Assembly: GCA_964587525.1 (NCBI GenBank)
Contig: CAZPLZ010000170.1
Span: 1 to 7,088, forward strand
Reading direction: 5' to 3'
DNA: 7,088 nucleotides
DNA from: CAZPLZ01 sp964587525
GTDB taxonomy: Bacteria; Oederibacteriota; CAKKQC01
Of the stretch, positions 6,193-7,088 are shown one piece after another. The translations under genes were made by a program, and so were the position numbers. Within the stretch, counting starts at the first letter, position 1. The number at the start of each line of letters is the position of its first letter. Below the pieces are notes generated by a model. The model searched no databases and had not been told where the DNA came from. It saw only the letters and a program-made list of their open reading frames with translations.

Positions 6193-6810
6193 ATGAGATG
6201 CTTTGTTGCTGTGGACATCACGCAAGAAGTCAGGGATGCGCTGTCCAGTCTGGTGATGCCGTTAAAGCCGTTGCTGGCGGGAGCTCGGTGGGTGCGTCCT
6301 GAGGCTCAACACTTCACGCTCAAGTTTCTGGGAGAGATTCAACCGGATCACGTTGCCTGCCTTGGGGATGCGCTCCAGGCTGCCGCCAACGCCCGGGCGT
6401 TTCATCTCCGGCTCAAGGGCCTTGGCGCATTTCCGGGCGTGGCGTCTGCACGAGTTCTGTGGGCAGGGGTTTCCGAGGGGAACGAGGCATTGACCGAGTT
6501 GGCGAGGCAGATCAACGCCATCGCAGCTACGTGCGGTGCAGGTCAAAATGACACCAAGCGGTATGTCCCGCACCTCACCCTAGCTCGGTTCCGGGTCCCA
6601 TGCGACCTTGGCGGGATTGAAGTTTTCCGCAAAGCGCGGGAAACTGAAATCGGGCTATGTCCCATCAATCATATTGTGTTGTACCGCAGTGAGGTGCGCC
6701 CTGACGGCCCGGTGTATGAGCCGCTATACCGACATGCCTTGACTCATTCTCACCCCTCTCACCTCACCCATTTCTCCCATACAATGGAGGGAGAGGGAAT
6801 GGCCCAATGA
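6193..6810 (+). CDS. thpR: RNA 2',3'-cyclic phosphodiesterase (LigT/2H family)
   Basis: ThpR belongs to the 2H phosphoesterases and opens RNA 2',3'-cyclic phosphates to 2'-phosphomonoesters; members were first described as 2'-5' RNA ligases. Both catalytic HxTx motifs are present, HFTL (40-43) and HLTL (127-130), in the usual contexts of HFTLKFLGE and VPHLTLARF. The N-terminal MRCFVAVDI is the normal family start, which is why ATG 6193 is preferred over upstream TTG and GTG codons in the same frame. The core ends at YEPLYRHAL, near residue 183. A tail of about 22 residues follows, with six histidines between 181 and 196, encoded by a G-free tract and not part of the family. Its start may be masked by the hairpin at 6171-6185. 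The stop overlaps the next gene's start by four bases, suggesting translational coupling. Physiological RNA substrates are unknown. Confidence 0.94.
   Translation: MRCFVAVDITQEVRDALSSLVMPLKPLLAGARWVRPEAQHFTLKFLGEIQPDHVACLGDALQAAANARAFHLRLKGLGAFPGVASARVLWAGVSEGNEALTELARQINAIAATCGAGQNDTKRYVPHLTLARFRVPCDLGGIEVFRKARETEIGLCPINHIVLYRSEVRPDGPVYEPLYRHALTHSHPSHLTHFSHTMEGEGMAQ
6780..6785 (+). promoter_or_regulatory. Possible -10 box inside the 3' end of thpR
   Basis: TACAAT matches five of six consensus -10 bases and lies 21 bases before the ATG of the next gene, so transcription could begin near 6792. No -35 match is found at normal spacing; the TTGACT at 6739-6744 is 35 bases away, which is too far. 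This is a weak candidate for independent expression of the downstream gene. Confidence 0.18.
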
Positions 6811-7088
6811 TTTCTAAGGGTTCGGTCATGCTGCTGGCTTGGCTTGCGTGGCCAACTCAGGTTCAGGCGCTCTCCACCGGATCCACCGGGGCGGACTTTC
6901 TCAAAATCGCCACCGGAGTGCGCCCGATCGCGATGGGATCAAGCTATGTTGCGGTCGGTGAGGATGTGTATTCGCTGTACTGGAATCCCGCGGGAATTGC
7001 CAACCTGGAGGCGCCCGAGATGGCGGGTTCCTACATCAGGCTGTTTTCCCAGGTGGAAGGCATGGGGCTGTACACGGGAGTCCTCGGG
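6807..7088 (+). CDS. PorV/PorQ-like (UPF0164 family) outer-membrane protein, N-terminal part (3' end outside window)
   Basis: The frame starting at ATG 6807 stays open for 94 codons to the window edge. Residues 1-21 look like a Sec signal peptide: a lysine at position 4, a hydrophobic core VMLLAWLAW (7-15) and a VQA cleavage site after Ala21. The mature start shows TGADFLKIATGVRPIAMG (27-44) and SLYWNPAGIANL (56-67). These are the two N-terminal signatures of PorV/PorQ and UPF0164 proteins, FadL-like beta barrels of the outer membrane. In Bacteroidetes PorV serves type IX secretion, but homologues occur widely in bacteria without that system, so no role in secretion is claimed. The ATG overlaps the thpR stop (ATGA), and the purine-rich run at 6786-6798 (GGAGGGAGAGGGA) gives a strong ribosome binding site about eight bases upstream. 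Family assignment rests on the first 70 mature residues only. Confidence 0.82.
   Translation, partial: MISKGSVMLLAWLAWPTQVQALSTGSTGADFLKIATGVRPIAMGSSYVAVGEDVYSLYWNPAGIANLEAPEMAGSYIRLFSQVEGMGLYTGVLG

Noticed and set aside
6739..6785. TTGACT and TACAAT as a -35/-10 promoter pair for the PorV-like gene
   Set aside because: The spacing is 35 bases instead of about 17; only the -10-like part was kept, with low confidence.

Overview
The window is a gene-dense piece of a bacterial chromosome, GC-rich by eye, with eight genes recognised to family level or better and one PilZ-domain protein of unknown specific role. A gene starting like a PorV/PorQ (UPF0164) outer-membrane protein and a Tat translocase point to a diderm (Gram-negative-type) bacterium. 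Housekeeping proteins look divergent rather than typically proteobacterial: PurF carries the propeptide and [4Fe-4S] cysteines of the Bacillus-type enzyme, and PurL and PurF are separate small-type proteins. A lineage such as Nitrospirota or NC10/Methylomirabilota would fit, but that is a guess from gene content, not a phylogenetic result.

Layout. Bases 2-4391 hold a plus-strand run: the 3' half of purL, purF, tatA, tatC and galU, with gaps of 14, 0, 46 and 4 bases, so probably one transcription unit. PurL and PurF carry out the fourth and first steps of de novo purine synthesis. TatA and TatC are the pore and receptor of twin-arginine export. GalU makes UDP-glucose for polysaccharide and envelope synthesis. 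A minus-strand PilZ gene (4366-4755) converges on galU and overlaps its last 26 bases. A 121-base divergent spacer (4756-4876) separates it from a second plus-strand group: cinA, thpR and a PorV/PorQ-like gene cut off by the window end. thpR and the last gene overlap by ATGA and are probably translationally coupled; a 71-base spacer with several small inverted repeats lies between cinA and thpR.

No tRNA, rRNA, CRISPR array, insertion sequence, attachment site, origin or convincing intrinsic terminator was seen, and no stretch over 300 bases lacks a gene. I did not find an undescribed system. The points most worth a second look are a perfect extended -10 placed so that purF mRNA could be leaderless, the tail-to-tail overlap of a c-di-GMP-type PilZ gene with galU, a His-rich ThpR tail encoded by a strongly strand-skewed tract, and small structures near the starts of cinA, thpR and the PilZ gene.
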